DNA of 17,223 nt, taken from positions 1-17,223 of the forward strand of contig JAVEDQ010000509.1 of NCBI GenBank assembly GCA_030840885.1. Direction: 5' to 3'. The stretch is from Frankiaceae bacterium. GTDB lineage: Bacteria; Actinomycetota; Actinomycetes; Frankiales; Frankiaceae. Under the pieces are notes generated by a model that saw only the letters and a list, made by a program, of their open reading frames with translations, did no database searches and was not told where the DNA came from. Below are positions 6,677-16,836 of the stretch, piece after piece (position 1 is the first letter of the stretch; the number at the start of each line of letters is the position of its first letter). The translations under genes were made by a program, and so were the position numbers.

Positions 6677-8077
6677 ATGTCGTCCGTCGTCGTCTGTGGT
6701 GGCTCCGTCGTCGGTCTCACGACGGCAATGCTGCTCGCGCGCGACGGACACGACGTGACCGTCCTCGAAGCCGACCCCTCCGGGGTGCCCACCTCGTCGA
6801 CGGACGCCTGGAACCGCTGGCAGCGCAAGGGCGTGCCGCAGTTCCGGCAACCGCACAACCTGTTCCCGCGGCTGCGTCAGGTGCTCGAGACCGAGCTGCC
6901 GGGCCTGGTGGACGAACTGCTGTCCGCAGGCTGCGTCCCGGCCGACATGCTCGCCGCGTTCCCGCCCTCCATCCCCGACCACCAACGCCGTCCCGACGAC
7001 GACCGCTTCGGTTTCGTGACCGGACGACGTCCGGTGGTCGAGCTGGCGTTCGCCCGGCAAGCCGAGCGCACACCCGGCATCACCATCCGGCGCGGTGCAC
7101 GGGTCGCCGGATTCACGTCGGCGGGGGCGGGCCCGGCGCCGGGCAGGCCGCCACACATCACCGGCGTGATGACCGACGACGGGATGCTCCCGTCGGACCT
7201 GGTGGTGGACGCGATGGGACGCCGCAGCCCGGCCCTTCGCTGGCTGCCTGAGCTCGGCGCGGCAACGCCCCGTTCCGAGAGCAGCGACGTCGGCTTCGCC
7301 TACTACACCCGCTACTACACCGGCCCGGCTCTGCCGGCGCCGATCGGACCTGCGCTGGCGCACCTCGGCACGTTCTCGATCCTCACCCTGCCCGGGGACA
7401 ACGACACATGGTCGGTCACGTTGTTCGGTTCCAATCGCGACCCGTTGTTCAAGCAGGTGCGGGACCCCGAGGTGTTCACCCGCGTAGTCCACGCGCTGCC
7501 CGCCCACGCCCACTGGCTGCAGGGTGAACCGATCACGGACGTCTTCATCATGGCCGGCATCCTCGACCGGTACCGCCAGTTCGTCGTCGACGGCCGTCCG
7601 GTGGCGACGGGCTTCGCGGCGGTCGGCGACGCGTGGGCCTGCACGAACCCGTCGGCCGGCCGGGGCCTGAGCGTGGGGGCGCTGCACGCCGTCGTCCTGC
7701 GCGATGCGTTCCGTCAGGAGCCAGCGGAGTCGGAGGACTTCGCGCTCGCGTTCGACGAGGCGACTGAGCGTCTCCTCACGCCGTACTACCGGCTGCAGCG
7801 CGCCACCGACGCCGAGCGGTTCGCGGAGATCACCGCGCTGCGGGAGGGCCGCGAGCCCCCGTCGGGCGATGTCCGGATGCGCGCGTTCGGCGCCGCGATG
7901 ATGCACGACGCCGAGGTCTTCCGCGCCTACCTCGAGACGGTCGCCTGCCTGGCGCTGCCGGACGAGGTGTTCGCCCGGCCCGGCATGGCCGAGCGGCTGG
8001 ACCGGTGGGCCGACCAGCCGCCCCTGCAGATGCCCGCGCCCACCCGGGCGCGGCTCGAGCACCTGCTCAGCGCCTGA
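6677..8077 (+). CDS. FAD-dependent oxidoreductase / monooxygenase-like flavoprotein
   Basis: A 466-residue flavoprotein of the group A monooxygenase/geranylgeranyl reductase superfamily. The N-terminal Rossmann motif reads [18 protein letters not shown] (4-21), with a Ser in place of the second Gly as in many of these proteins, and E31 ends the second strand to bind the FAD ribose. The DG-like motif is [12 protein letters not shown] (174-185), and the second FAD motif is [19 protein letters not shown] (316-334). The segment [20 protein letters not shown] (48-67) is typical of one uncharacterised actinobacterial subfamily. There is no membrane anchor or signal peptide. GAGGAG lies just upstream of ATG 6677. 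It converges on the aldo/keto reductase with a nine-base gap. Substrate is unknown and no pathway genes flank it. Confidence 0.85.
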   Translation: MSSVVVCGGSVVGLTTAMLLARDGHDVTVLEADPSGVPTSSTDAWNRWQRKGVPQFRQPHNLFPRLRQVLETELPGLVDELLSAGCVPADMLAAFPPSIPDHQRRPDDDRFGFVTGRRPVVELAFARQAERTPGITIRRGARVAGFTSAGAGPAPGRPPHITGVMTDDGMLPSDLVVDAMGRRSPALRWLPELGAATPRSESSDVGFAYYTRYYTGPALPAPIGPALAHLGTFSILTLPGDNDTWSVTLFGSNRDPLFKQVRDPEVFTRVVHALPAHAHWLQGEPITDVFIMAGILDRYRQFVVDGRPVATGFAAVGDAWACTNPSAGRGLSVGALHAVVLRDAFRQEPAESEDFALAFDEATERLLTPYYRLQRATDAERFAEITALREGREPPSGDVRMRAFGAAMMHDAEVFRAYLETVACLALPDEVFARPGMAERLDRWADQPPLQMPAPTRARLEHLLSA

Positions 8078-8086
8078 GCGCGCCGC

Positions 8087-9061
8087 TCACCAGGCGTAGG
8101 CCTCGGGCGCCGGGCCACCCGGCCCGGGGAAGATCTCGTCGAGCCGGGTCAGCGCCTTGTCGTCGAGATGCAGGTCGAGCGCCGCCAGGCCCGACTCGAG
8201 CTGCTCCATCGTGCGCGGCCCGACGATGGGGCCGGTCACGCCCGGCTGCTGCCGCACCCACGCCAGCCCCACCTGCGCGGGCGGTGCACCGAGTTCGTCG
8301 CAGAAGTCCTCGTAGGCCTCGATCGCGGGGCGGTGGGTGTCCAACAGCCTCTGGATGCGGCCCTGGGCGCGGCGGCCACCCTCGGCCTGCTTGCGCACGA
8401 TGCCGGAGAGCAGGCCGCCGTAGAGCGGGCTCCAGGGGATGACGCCCAGACCGTAGTCCCGGGCGGCCGGCAGGACCTCGAGCTCGATGTCGCGCTTGAG
8501 CAGGTTGTAGATCGACTGCTCGCTGGAGAGCCCGGAGAAGCGGCGCGCCCGGGCCTGCTCCTGCGCCTTCGCGATGTGCCAACCGGCGAAGTTGCTGGAC
8601 CCGACGTAGAGGATCTTGCCCTGTGCGACGAGCGTCTCCATCGCCTGCCAGATCTCGTCCCACGGGGTGTCCCGGTCGACGTGGTGCATCTGGTACAGGT
8701 CGATGTAGTCGGTCTGCAGCCGCTTCAAGCTGGCGTCGCACGCCCGGCGGATGTTCAGCGCCGACAGGAACGTGTCGTTCGGCCAGTCGCTCATCGAGCC
8801 GTAGAGCTTGGTCGCCAGCACGGTCTTCTCGCGGCGCCCGCCGCCCTGGGCGAACCACCGGCCGACGATCTGCTCGGTCCAGCCCTCGCCCTTCTTCCAG
8901 CCGTAGACGTTGGCCGTGTCGAAGAAGTTGACGCCGGCCTCGTGCGCGCGATCCATGATCGCGAAGGAGTCGTCCTCGGAGGTCTCCGGGCCGAAGTTCA
9001 TGGTGCCGAGGCACAGCGGGGAGACCCGCAGGCCGGTGCGGCCGAGATGCGTGTATTCCAT
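8087..9061 (-). CDS. Aldo/keto reductase
   Basis: A 324-residue (alpha/beta)8 NADPH-dependent reductase. The catalytic tetrad can be seen: D48 and Y53 in FFDTANVYG, K85 in LATKLYG, and H126 in LYQMHHVD. It belongs to the bacterial AKR group with a long loop (WKKGEGWTEQIVGRWF, 55-70) and a C-terminus near PGPGGPAPEAYAW, close to YghZ/Tas-like and general 'predicted oxidoreductase' proteins. ATG at 9061 is preceded by AGGA with about seven bases of spacing. The gene lies 51 bases downstream of the LysM gene on the same strand and could be cotranscribed with it. It should act in the cytoplasm on small aldehydes or ketones; the physiological substrate cannot be inferred. Confidence 0.92.
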   Translation of the reverse strand: MEYTHLGRTGLRVSPLCLGTMNFGPETSEDDSFAIMDRAHEAGVNFFDTANVYGWKKGEGWTEQIVGRWFAQGGGRREKTVLATKLYGSMSDWPNDTFLSALNIRRACDASLKRLQTDYIDLYQMHHVDRDTPWDEIWQAMETLVAQGKILYVGSSNFAGWHIAKAQEQARARRFSGLSSEQSIYNLLKRDIELEVLPAARDYGLGVIPWSPLYGGLLSGIVRKQAEGGRRAQGRIQRLLDTHRPAIEAYEDFCDELGAPPAQVGLAWVRQQPGVTGPIVGPRTMEQLESGLAALDLHLDDKALTRLDEIFPGPGGPAPEAYAW

Positions 9062-9112
9062 GGCGCGGTCCTACCCGGCCGAAACCCGGCTAGCGGCCGA
9101 CCCAGCGGTGGT

Positions 9113-9733
9113 TCACCAGCGCACGCGCAGCGACTGCCCGATCTGCAGGCTCGTGGAGTCGACGTCGGGGTTCAGCGCGGCGATACGGGCCTGCGAAACG
9201 CCGTAGCGCGCCGCCAACGTGCTGAAGCTGTCGCCCTCGCCCACCGTCACAACCCGGACGCTCGCCGACGACCCGCTGGAGGTGCTGCGCAACGAGGGCG
9301 CCGCCGAGGACGTGCTCGCGGTCGCCTTCGGAGCGGTCTCAGCCGGGACCGGGGCGGTCGCCGCCGGCGCGGTCATGGCGGACGCCGCCGGCAGAGACAT
9401 CCCGTCGGTCTGCGGACGCGGCGGAGCAGGGTCCGGTGCCGCCTCCGGCATCCCGACAGCGGGCACGGGTGCCGCCATGGCCGGAGCCGGCGCCATCGCT
9501 GCGTCGCCGGCCGGCATCGCCCCCGTCATGACTGTGTGGCCCATCGCCGCGTGCATGTAGACCGAACCTGCACCGCCGAAGAACACCGAGGTGGCAGCGA
9601 TCGCGATGACCGTGCGGCCCACGCCGGCCAGGCGACGCGGTGACGCCTGGGCGGGGGCGGCGTCCGGGATCACCGGCTCGGTCCTCGCCGAGAACAGCGA
9701 GTCGAGCGGGAGCTGAAAGGGCTGGACCGCCAC
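9113..9733 (-). CDS. Membrane-anchored LysM domain protein
   Basis: A 206-residue protein in three parts: a 38-residue cytoplasmic leader, one membrane helix (VGRTVIAIAATSVFFGGAGS, 38-57), then a Met/Ala/Pro- and Ser/Thr-rich linker (about 60-158) ending in one LysM domain (161-206: VVTVGEGDSFSTLAARYGVS and LNPDVDSTSLQIGQSLRV). LysM binds N-acetylglucosamine chains of peptidoglycan, so the protein probably spans from membrane to wall. No enzymatic domain is present, so it may be a scaffold or wall sensor. GTG at 9733 is preceded by GGAGG with five bases of spacing. The helix follows arginines (RR at 33-34, R40), consistent with the N-terminus inside. The linker contains many methionines, which is unusual. 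The aldo/keto reductase follows on the same strand. Confidence 0.82.
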   Translation of the reverse strand: MAVQPFQLPLDSLFSARTEPVIPDAAPAQASPRRLAGVGRTVIAIAATSVFFGGAGSVYMHAAMGHTVMTGAMPAGDAAMAPAPAMAAPVPAVGMPEAAPDPAPPRPQTDGMSLPAASAMTAPAATAPVPAETAPKATASTSSAAPSLRSTSSGSSASVRVVTVGEGDSFSTLAARYGVSQARIAALNPDVDSTSLQIGQSLRVRW

Positions 9734-9790
9734 GAGGGCCTCCGACGGGTCGAGAGCAGTGCAGACCTGCTATCGGCACATCACCCGTTC

Positions 9791-9813
9791 GGCTTGAGCC
9801 CCGCCCTCAAGTC
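9791..9813. repeat. Inverted repeat upstream of the LysM gene
   Basis: GGCTTGAG (9791-9798) and CTCAAGTC (9806-9813) pair over eight positions, including one G-T wobble, around a 7-base loop. There is no T-run. It lies 58 bases before the LysM start and could be an operator or a weak terminator behind serC. Confidence 0.4.
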
Positions 9814-9846
9814 GACCCCACGTCCTGCCGATGCGATGCCCGGGCG

Positions 9847-9874
9847 CCCCGGCCACCCCCACCCCCCACCCCCC
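9847..9874 (-). other. G-quadruplex motif on the minus strand
   Basis: On the minus strand, read from 9874 down to 9847, the sequence is G6-T-G6-T-G5-TGGCC-G4. Four G-runs with loops of 1, 1 and 5 bases fit the canonical G3+N1-7 pattern very well. It lies downstream of serC and upstream of the LysM gene on their shared coding strand, so it could form in the RNA or the non-template DNA and affect termination or expression. This 231-base gap (9734-9964) holds no supportable gene. Confidence 0.65.
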
Positions 9875-9899
9875 ACGTTTCGTGGAGATCTTGGGTGTA

Positions 9900-9911
9900 G
9901 ACCTGCAGGTC
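9900..9911. repeat. 12-base perfect palindrome GACCTGCAGGTC
   Basis: GACCTGCAGGTC is self-complementary over all 12 bases and lies in the gap between serC and the LysM gene. The half AGACCTGC recurs near 9763. It may be a regulator binding site; no regulator can be named. Confidence 0.35.
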
Positions 9912-9924
9912 AGCGCCCGAAGAT

Positions 9925-9945
9925 CACCACGCCTCGGGGGTGGTG
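9925..9945 (-). terminator. Candidate terminator hairpin behind serC
   Basis: CACCAC (9925-9930) pairs with GTGGTG (9940-9945) around a 9-base loop, about 20 bases beyond the serC stop on the minus strand. No T-run follows, as is frequent for actinobacterial terminators, so the call is tentative. Confidence 0.4.
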
Positions 9946-9964
9946 GCGGGTAGGCGTTCCACGC

Positions 9965-13101
<3,137 letters not shown>

Positions 13102-13119
13102 CCAACTCGGCCCGCGGCG

Positions 13120-13134
13120 GCGTGTGAAGCACGC
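13120..13134. terminator. Small hairpin behind pdxH
   Basis: GCGTG-TGAAG-CACGC (13120-13134), a 5-base GC-rich stem starting 18 bases after the pdxH stop, with no T-run. It may contribute to termination together with the longer inverted repeat at 13173-13198. Confidence 0.3.
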
Positions 13135-13172
13135 ATAACGCTGTGTGACCAATGCCGCGCTTCCGGTCGGTA

Positions 13173-13198
13173 TCCGGACGTCAGCGGCAACGTCCGGA
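13173..13198. repeat. 9-base inverted repeat between pdxH and tmsA
   Basis: TCCGGACGT (13173-13181) and ACGTCCGGA (13190-13198) are perfect arms around an 8-base loop. It lies 71 bases after the pdxH stop and about 70-95 bases before the tmsA start. It could end pdxH transcription or bind a regulator of the tms operon. Its half-site resembles the palindrome at 12316-12327. Confidence 0.5.
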
Positions 13199-13253
13199 CC
13201 AGCTGATCCGCGACACCTGCAGGAACTGGAAGCTTTCGCGGCCGAAGCATTAG

Positions 13254-13259
13254 TAGCAT
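13254..13259 (+). promoter_or_regulatory. Putative -10 box of a leaderless tmsA transcript
   Basis: TAGCAT (TAnnnT) ends seven bases before the GTG at 13267, and no good Shine-Dalgarno sequence is seen. The -35 region is weak (AGCTTT at a 17-base spacing). Confidence 0.45.
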
Positions 13260-13266
13260 CGGGTAG

Positions 13267-14766
13267 GTGCCTGGCGTGCTGACGGACCTGCTCCGACCTG
13301 CTTCCGAAGCCAGTCACGCGGCGCTGGACTTCTTCACCGAGCCGCAGGGCCTGATGACGCCCACCGGTTACCGCCACCGCATCGAACAGCTGCGCGCGCA
13401 GTTGGCCGCGCTGTCCCCGGATCAGCCGGTGCGGCTGCGGAAGAAGACGTCGAACCTGTTCCGGCCGCGCAGCGACTCCCCCGGCACCCTCGACACGACC
13501 GGCCTTTCCGGCGTCTTGACCATCGACGTCGAGAACCGCACCGCCGACGTGCTGGGCATGACGACCTACGAGGACCTGGTCGCCGCCACGCTCCCGCACG
13601 GGCTGATCCCGCTCGTCGTCCCGCAGCTGAAGACGATCACCCTCGGGGGCGCGGTCACCGGCCTCGGCATCGAGTCGACGTCGTTCCGCAGCGGGTTGCC
13701 GCACGAGTCCGTCCTCGAGATGGACGTGCTCACCGGCGACGGCCGCATCCTGCTGGTGACACCCACGAACGAGCACGCCGACCTGTTCCACGGCTTCCCG
13801 AACAGCTACGGCACCCTCGGTTACGCGTTGCGGCTCCGGATCGAGCTGGAGAAGGTCGAGCCCTACGTCCACGTCCGGCACGTGCCGTTCGACGACCTCG
13901 ACGAGGCCACAGCCGCGCTCGAGCGCATCGCGCTGGCTGGCGAGCACCAGGGGCAGCGCGTCGACTTCCTGGACGGGTCCTGGTTCCCGCTGCGCGACGC
14001 CGGCGTGGCCGAGACCTACCTGACGCTCGGCACGTACGCCGCCGAGCTGCCGGCCGGCGTGACGCCGTCGGACTACACCGGCCAGCGCATCTACTACCGC
14101 TCGATCCAGGGCTCCGGCCACGCTGATCCGAAAGTCGGCCCCGGTGGCGACTGGATGACCATCGCGCAGTACCTGTGGCGCTGGGACACCGACTGGTTCT
14201 GGTGCTCGCGGGCGTTCGGGGCCCAGAACCCGCGCATCCGCCGGTTCTGGCCGGCCCGGTTCCGGCGGTCGAACGTCTACTGGCGGATCGTCGGCCTGGA
14301 GCGCACGTACCGCGTGAAGGCCAGGCTCGATGCCCGCAAGGGCCTGCCGGAACGCGAGGAGGTCATCCAGGACATCGAGGTCCCGGCGGCCAAGGTCGGT
14401 GAGTTCCTCCGCTTCCTGTACGAGCAGACCGGCATCGAGCCGGTGTGGCTGTGCCCGCTGCGGCAGCGCGACCCGTCCGCGGTGTGGGACCTCTACGCAT
14501 TCGAGCCCGACGAGCTCTACGTCAACGTCGGCTTCTGGTCGACCGCGCCGCTACCCGCCGGTGAGAGCGACGGCTACCACAACCGCCGCATCGAGGAGAA
14601 GGTCGCCGAGCTCGGTGGCCGCAAATCGCTCTACTCGACCGCGTTCTACCCCCGCGACGAGTTCTGGGCGCTCTACGGTGGGCCGCGCTACGAGGTGCTC
14701 AAGAAGACCTACGACCCGAGCTCGCGTCTGCTCGACCTCTACGCCAAGACCGTGGGCCGCTCATGA
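13267..14766 (+). CDS. tmsA: FAD-linked oxidase, TmsA/BfaA-type 10-methylene fatty acid reductase
   Basis: A 499-residue flavoprotein with an FAD_binding_4 (vanillyl-alcohol oxidase fold) domain at about residues 55-195 and a long substrate domain after it. FAD-contact blocks include TSNLFRPRSD (61-70), VVPQLKTITLGGAVTGLGIE (117-136) and FHGFPNSYGTLGYALRL (174-190). The family is related to DHCR24-type sterol reductases. In mycobacteria and relatives such a protein, encoded beside a Cfa-like methyltransferase, reduces the 10-methylene intermediate to 10-methylstearate (tuberculostearic acid). The immediate neighbour 41 bases downstream is that methyltransferase, which strongly supports the role. 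GTG at 13267 follows a TAGCAT box by seven bases. It probably works at the inner face of the membrane on phospholipid acyl chains and should use NADPH, by analogy with characterised homologues. Confidence 0.85.
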   Translation: MPGVLTDLLRPASEASHAALDFFTEPQGLMTPTGYRHRIEQLRAQLAALSPDQPVRLRKKTSNLFRPRSDSPGTLDTTGLSGVLTIDVENRTADVLGMTTYEDLVAATLPHGLIPLVVPQLKTITLGGAVTGLGIESTSFRSGLPHESVLEMDVLTGDGRILLVTPTNEHADLFHGFPNSYGTLGYALRLRIELEKVEPYVHVRHVPFDDLDEATAALERIALAGEHQGQRVDFLDGSWFPLRDAGVAETYLTLGTYAAELPAGVTPSDYTGQRIYYRSIQGSGHADPKVGPGGDWMTIAQYLWRWDTDWFWCSRAFGAQNPRIRRFWPARFRRSNVYWRIVGLERTYRVKARLDARKGLPEREEVIQDIEVPAAKVGEFLRFLYEQTGIEPVWLCPLRQRDPSAVWDLYAFEPDELYVNVGFWSTAPLPAGESDGYHNRRIEEKVAELGGRKSLYSTAFYPRDEFWALYGGPRYEVLKKTYDPSSRLLDLYAKTVGRS

Positions 14767-14807
14767 GCGACCGTTGCCCGACAGCACTGCCCGAAGGGGA
14801 GACCTGA

Positions 14808-16085
14808 GTGAACCGCATGCCCGTCGCCGACCTGTTGAGCACCGCGCTAGGACACGTGCCGGTCCGGATCACCGCGTACGACGGCAGCGTCTCGGGGCCC
14901 TCCGACGCGGTCGCCAGCGTCCGGGTGAACAGCCCGAAGGCGCTGTCCTACCTGGTGTTCTCGCCGCCGCAGCTCGGTCTCGGCCGCGCCTACGTCTCGG
15001 GCGAGCTCGACATCGAGGGTGACCTGTACGCCGGGATGAAGATGGTCTACCAGGAGCACGTCGGTGAGCTGTCCTGGGCCGACCGGCTCACCATCCTGCG
15101 CAACCTCGACCCGAAGGCCGTGCGGCTCGTCGACCCGCCGCCGGAGGAGTACGGCGCCAAGCGGCCGATCCAGCGGCTGGCGCAGCTGCGCGCCGGGCTC
15201 ACCCGCCACTCCAAGGAGCGGGACGCGCAGGTCATCGGGCACCACTACGACATCTCCAACCGCTTCTACGAGCTGGTGCTCGGCCCGTCCATGGCCTACA
15301 CCTGTGCCGCCTACCCCGAGCTCGGGTCCTCGCTCGAGGAGGCCCAGTTCGCGAAGCACGACCTCGTCGCCCGCAAGCTCGGCCTGAAGCCGGGCATGCG
15401 CCTGCTCGACGTGGGCTGCGGTTGGAGCGGCATGGTGCGCCACGCCGCGAAGCACTACGGCGTCCAGGTCATCGGCGTGACGCTGTCCCGCCAGCAGGCC
15501 GAGTGGGGCGCGAAGGCGATCGCCGACGAGGGCCTGTCCGAGCTGGCCGAGGTGCGGCACTGCGACTACCGCGACGTCCAGGAGAGCGGCTTCGATGCCA
15601 TCTCCTCGATCGGGCTCACCGAGCACATCGGCGTCAAGAACATCCCCGGCTACTTCCGCTTCCTCCAGGCGAAGCTGCAGCCACAGGGCCGGATGCTCAA
15701 CCACTGCATCACCCGGCCACGGGTCGAAGACGGCGCCGCGGCGAAGGACGGCTTCATCGACCGCTACGTCTTCCCCGACGGCGAGCTCACCTCGGTGGCC
15801 ACAGTCGCCGGCCACATGCAGGCCGCCGGGCTCGAGGTGCGCCACGAGGAGTCACTGCGCGAGCACTACGCGATGACTTTGCGGGACTGGTGCGCCAATC
15901 TGGCCGCGAACCGCGAGGCCGCGGTGCGCGAGGTCGGCGAGGGCACCACCCGCGTGTGGGAGATCTACATGACCGGCTGCCGCCTCGGCTTCGAGAAGGG
16001 CGACATCGAGCTGCACCAGGTGCTCGGCGTGAACTCCGAGAACGGCGTCTCCGGCATGCCGCTGCGCCCGGACTGGGGCGTCTGA
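14808..16085 (+). CDS. tmsB: Cfa-like SAM-dependent fatty acid methyltransferase, TmsB/BfaB type
   Basis: A 425-residue member of the cyclopropane fatty acid synthase superfamily. The N-terminal lipid-binding domain (1-140) leads to QVIGHHYDISNRFYELVLG (141-159). The SAM site is LLDVGCGWSG (199-208). Residues equivalent to the E. coli Cfa active site appear present: C166 (AYTCAAY), E272 (GLTEHIG), H299 (LNHCIT) and Y354 (HYAMTL). In TmsB/BfaB/UfaA1-type enzymes the carbocation on an oleoyl chain is resolved to a 10-methylene group, not a ring, and the partner TmsA reduces it. That pairing, 41 bases apart here, is why I call TmsB and not plain cyclopropane synthase. GTG at 14808 has an excellent RBS (AAGGGGAG, six bases upstream). 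It converges on the LGFP gene with a 19-base gap. Confidence 0.88.
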   Translation: MNRMPVADLLSTALGHVPVRITAYDGSVSGPSDAVASVRVNSPKALSYLVFSPPQLGLGRAYVSGELDIEGDLYAGMKMVYQEHVGELSWADRLTILRNLDPKAVRLVDPPPEEYGAKRPIQRLAQLRAGLTRHSKERDAQVIGHHYDISNRFYELVLGPSMAYTCAAYPELGSSLEEAQFAKHDLVARKLGLKPGMRLLDVGCGWSGMVRHAAKHYGVQVIGVTLSRQQAEWGAKAIADEGLSELAEVRHCDYRDVQESGFDAISSIGLTEHIGVKNIPGYFRFLQAKLQPQGRMLNHCITRPRVEDGAAAKDGFIDRYVFPDGELTSVATVAGHMQAAGLEVRHEESLREHYAMTLRDWCANLAANREAAVREVGEGTTRVWEIYMTGCRLGFEKGDIELHQVLGVNSENGVSGMPLRPDWGV

Positions 16086-16086
16086 C

Positions 16087-16110
16087 CTCTCAACACGGCA
16101 TCTCTCAACA
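16087..16110. repeat. 9-base direct repeat at the tmsB/LGFP gene junction
   Basis: CTCTCAACA occurs at 16087-16095 and again at 16102-16110, across the short gap between the convergent stops. The second copy contains the last codons of the LGFP gene. It may be a trace of a small duplication; no function is implied. Confidence 0.4.
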
Positions 16111-16596
16111 GGGTGCCGGGTAGACGACGTAGGCGTCCCGCCGGTCCCAGAACACCTCCGCCCGCTGGAAGCGGCTGACCCGGCCACGCAGGGCGGGCTC
16201 CTCGTCGCCGATCGGGAAGCCGTAGCCACTGTGCTCCGGACCGCCGTCGCTGAGGTAGCGGACGCGGATCGCGCCGTGCACCTCATGGGCCCCCGTGCGG
16301 GGATGCCAGTAGATGCCGCCCTGTGCGAACGAGTTGAACCGACCGCCGGCCACCCCCGATTCGTGGGAGGTCGGGTAGCCGACGACGCTCCGCTCCGACC
16401 CGAGTTGCTGCCACTCCGTCCGGATGGCCCCGTGCACCTCGTGGGCACCGGTCTCCGGACTCCAGTAGATCGAGCCGCCCTGGTAGTGCCGGAACCGGCC
16501 GCGGCCGTCGAAGCAGGCCTGCTCGCCGTTGGACGCGGCGCCGAGGAAGCCGTGCGCTCCGCCCAGAGCGGCATAGGTGTCGTTGATGGCGGTCAT
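16105..16596 (-). CDS. LGFP-repeat protein without a signal peptide
   Basis: A 163-residue protein made almost wholly of three LGFP-type repeats of about 50-52 residues (roughly 5-56, 57-108 and 109-160). Each has a small G-[FY]-x-G/P core (HGFLGAASNGE, SVVGYPTSHE, YGFPIGDEE) followed by an aromatic GG-x-IYW or VFW strand; TGAHEVHGAIR occurs twice (49-59, 101-111). LGFP repeats are typical of actinobacterial cell-wall and mycolyltransferase-associated proteins. Here ATG at 16596, with GGGAG six bases upstream, gives a start MTAINDTYAALG with no signal peptide. The frame is open to an ATG at 16734, but that extension is not hydrophobic either. The protein is therefore either cytoplasmic or exported by another route. 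The third repeat is degenerate. It forms a single-gene unit before a terminator. Confidence 0.82.
   Translation of the reverse strand: MTAINDTYAALGGAHGFLGAASNGEQACFDGRGRFRHYQGGSIYWSPETGAHEVHGAIRTEWQQLGSERSVVGYPTSHESGVAGGRFNSFAQGGIYWHPRTGAHEVHGAIRVRYLSDGGPEHSGYGFPIGDEEPALRGRVSRFQRAEVFWDRRDAYVVYPAPC
16264..16452 (-). repeat. Internal duplication within the LGFP gene
   Basis: Bases 16264-16296 and 16420-16452 encode the same 11 residues (TGAHEVHGAIR) and match at 27 of 33 positions, 156 bases apart. This period (52 codons) reflects duplication of one LGFP unit, probably fairly recent compared with the third, more diverged repeat. Confidence 0.7.
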
Positions 16597-16724
16597 GGCG
16601 GCTCCCGCGCGTCGACGGGACCCAGGGCTGCAGCTCCGGTGTCGATTGCCACCCAAGCCCTCTCCGGGCGCGACGCGTAGGTCGCACAGCGGAAAATCGA
16701 AGATTCCTCCGCGGGTTATGGGCT

Positions 16725-16782
16725 TTCCGGACATCTCGGGCGAGCAGCTCCGGTAGCCCGCGGTCTGGAAACCTTCCGGACA
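16725..16782. repeat. TTCCGGACA direct repeats in the LGFP/sigma gap
   Basis: TTCCGGACA occurs at 16725-16733 and 16774-16782. The second copy is also the right arm of an imperfect inverted repeat, TCTGGAA-ACC-TTCCGGA (about 16765-16781). The gap 16597-16784 holds no supportable gene and should contain the LGFP promoter, but no clear -10/-35 pair was found. Confidence 0.35.
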
Positions 16783-16784
16783 CG

Positions 16785-16822
16785 ACGAAAGCCCGCCACC
16801 CTACAGGGCGACGGGCCTTCGT
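16785..16822 (-). terminator. Intrinsic terminator of the sigma factor gene
   Basis: ACGAA-A-GCCCG (16785-16795) pairs with CGGGC-C-TTCGT (16812-16822), with further pairing of CCC and GGG inside. On the minus strand it follows the sigma factor stop by 12 bases, and the descending arm ends in GGGCTTTCGT. It is the strongest terminator-like hairpin in the window. Confidence 0.7.
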
Positions 16823-16824
16823 AC

Positions 16825-16836
16825 GAGTCCGGACTC
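16825..16836. repeat. 12-base palindrome over the sigma factor stop codon
   Basis: GAGTCCGGACTC is perfectly self-complementary and overlaps the first two plus-strand bases of the sigma factor stop (16835-16837). It directly adjoins the terminator and may extend it or be chance. Confidence 0.35.

Noticed and set aside
6653..8062. A 469-codon minus-strand frame opposite the FAD oxidoreductase.
   Set aside because: The plus strand carries intact FAD motifs and an RBS; the antisense frame has none.
8168..9643. A 491-codon plus-strand frame.
   Set aside because: It is antisense to the aldo/keto reductase and LysM genes, both of which have clear domains; composition is that of a high-GC shadow.
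14847..15845. A 332-codon minus-strand frame opposite tmsB.
   Set aside because: It is a shadow of tmsB with low-complexity Val/Gly/Asp/Arg content and no start signal.
16597..16734. A longer LGFP protein starting at ATG 16734.
   Set aside because: The added 46 residues have no signal peptide or LGFP similarity and no good RBS, whereas ATG 16596 has one.
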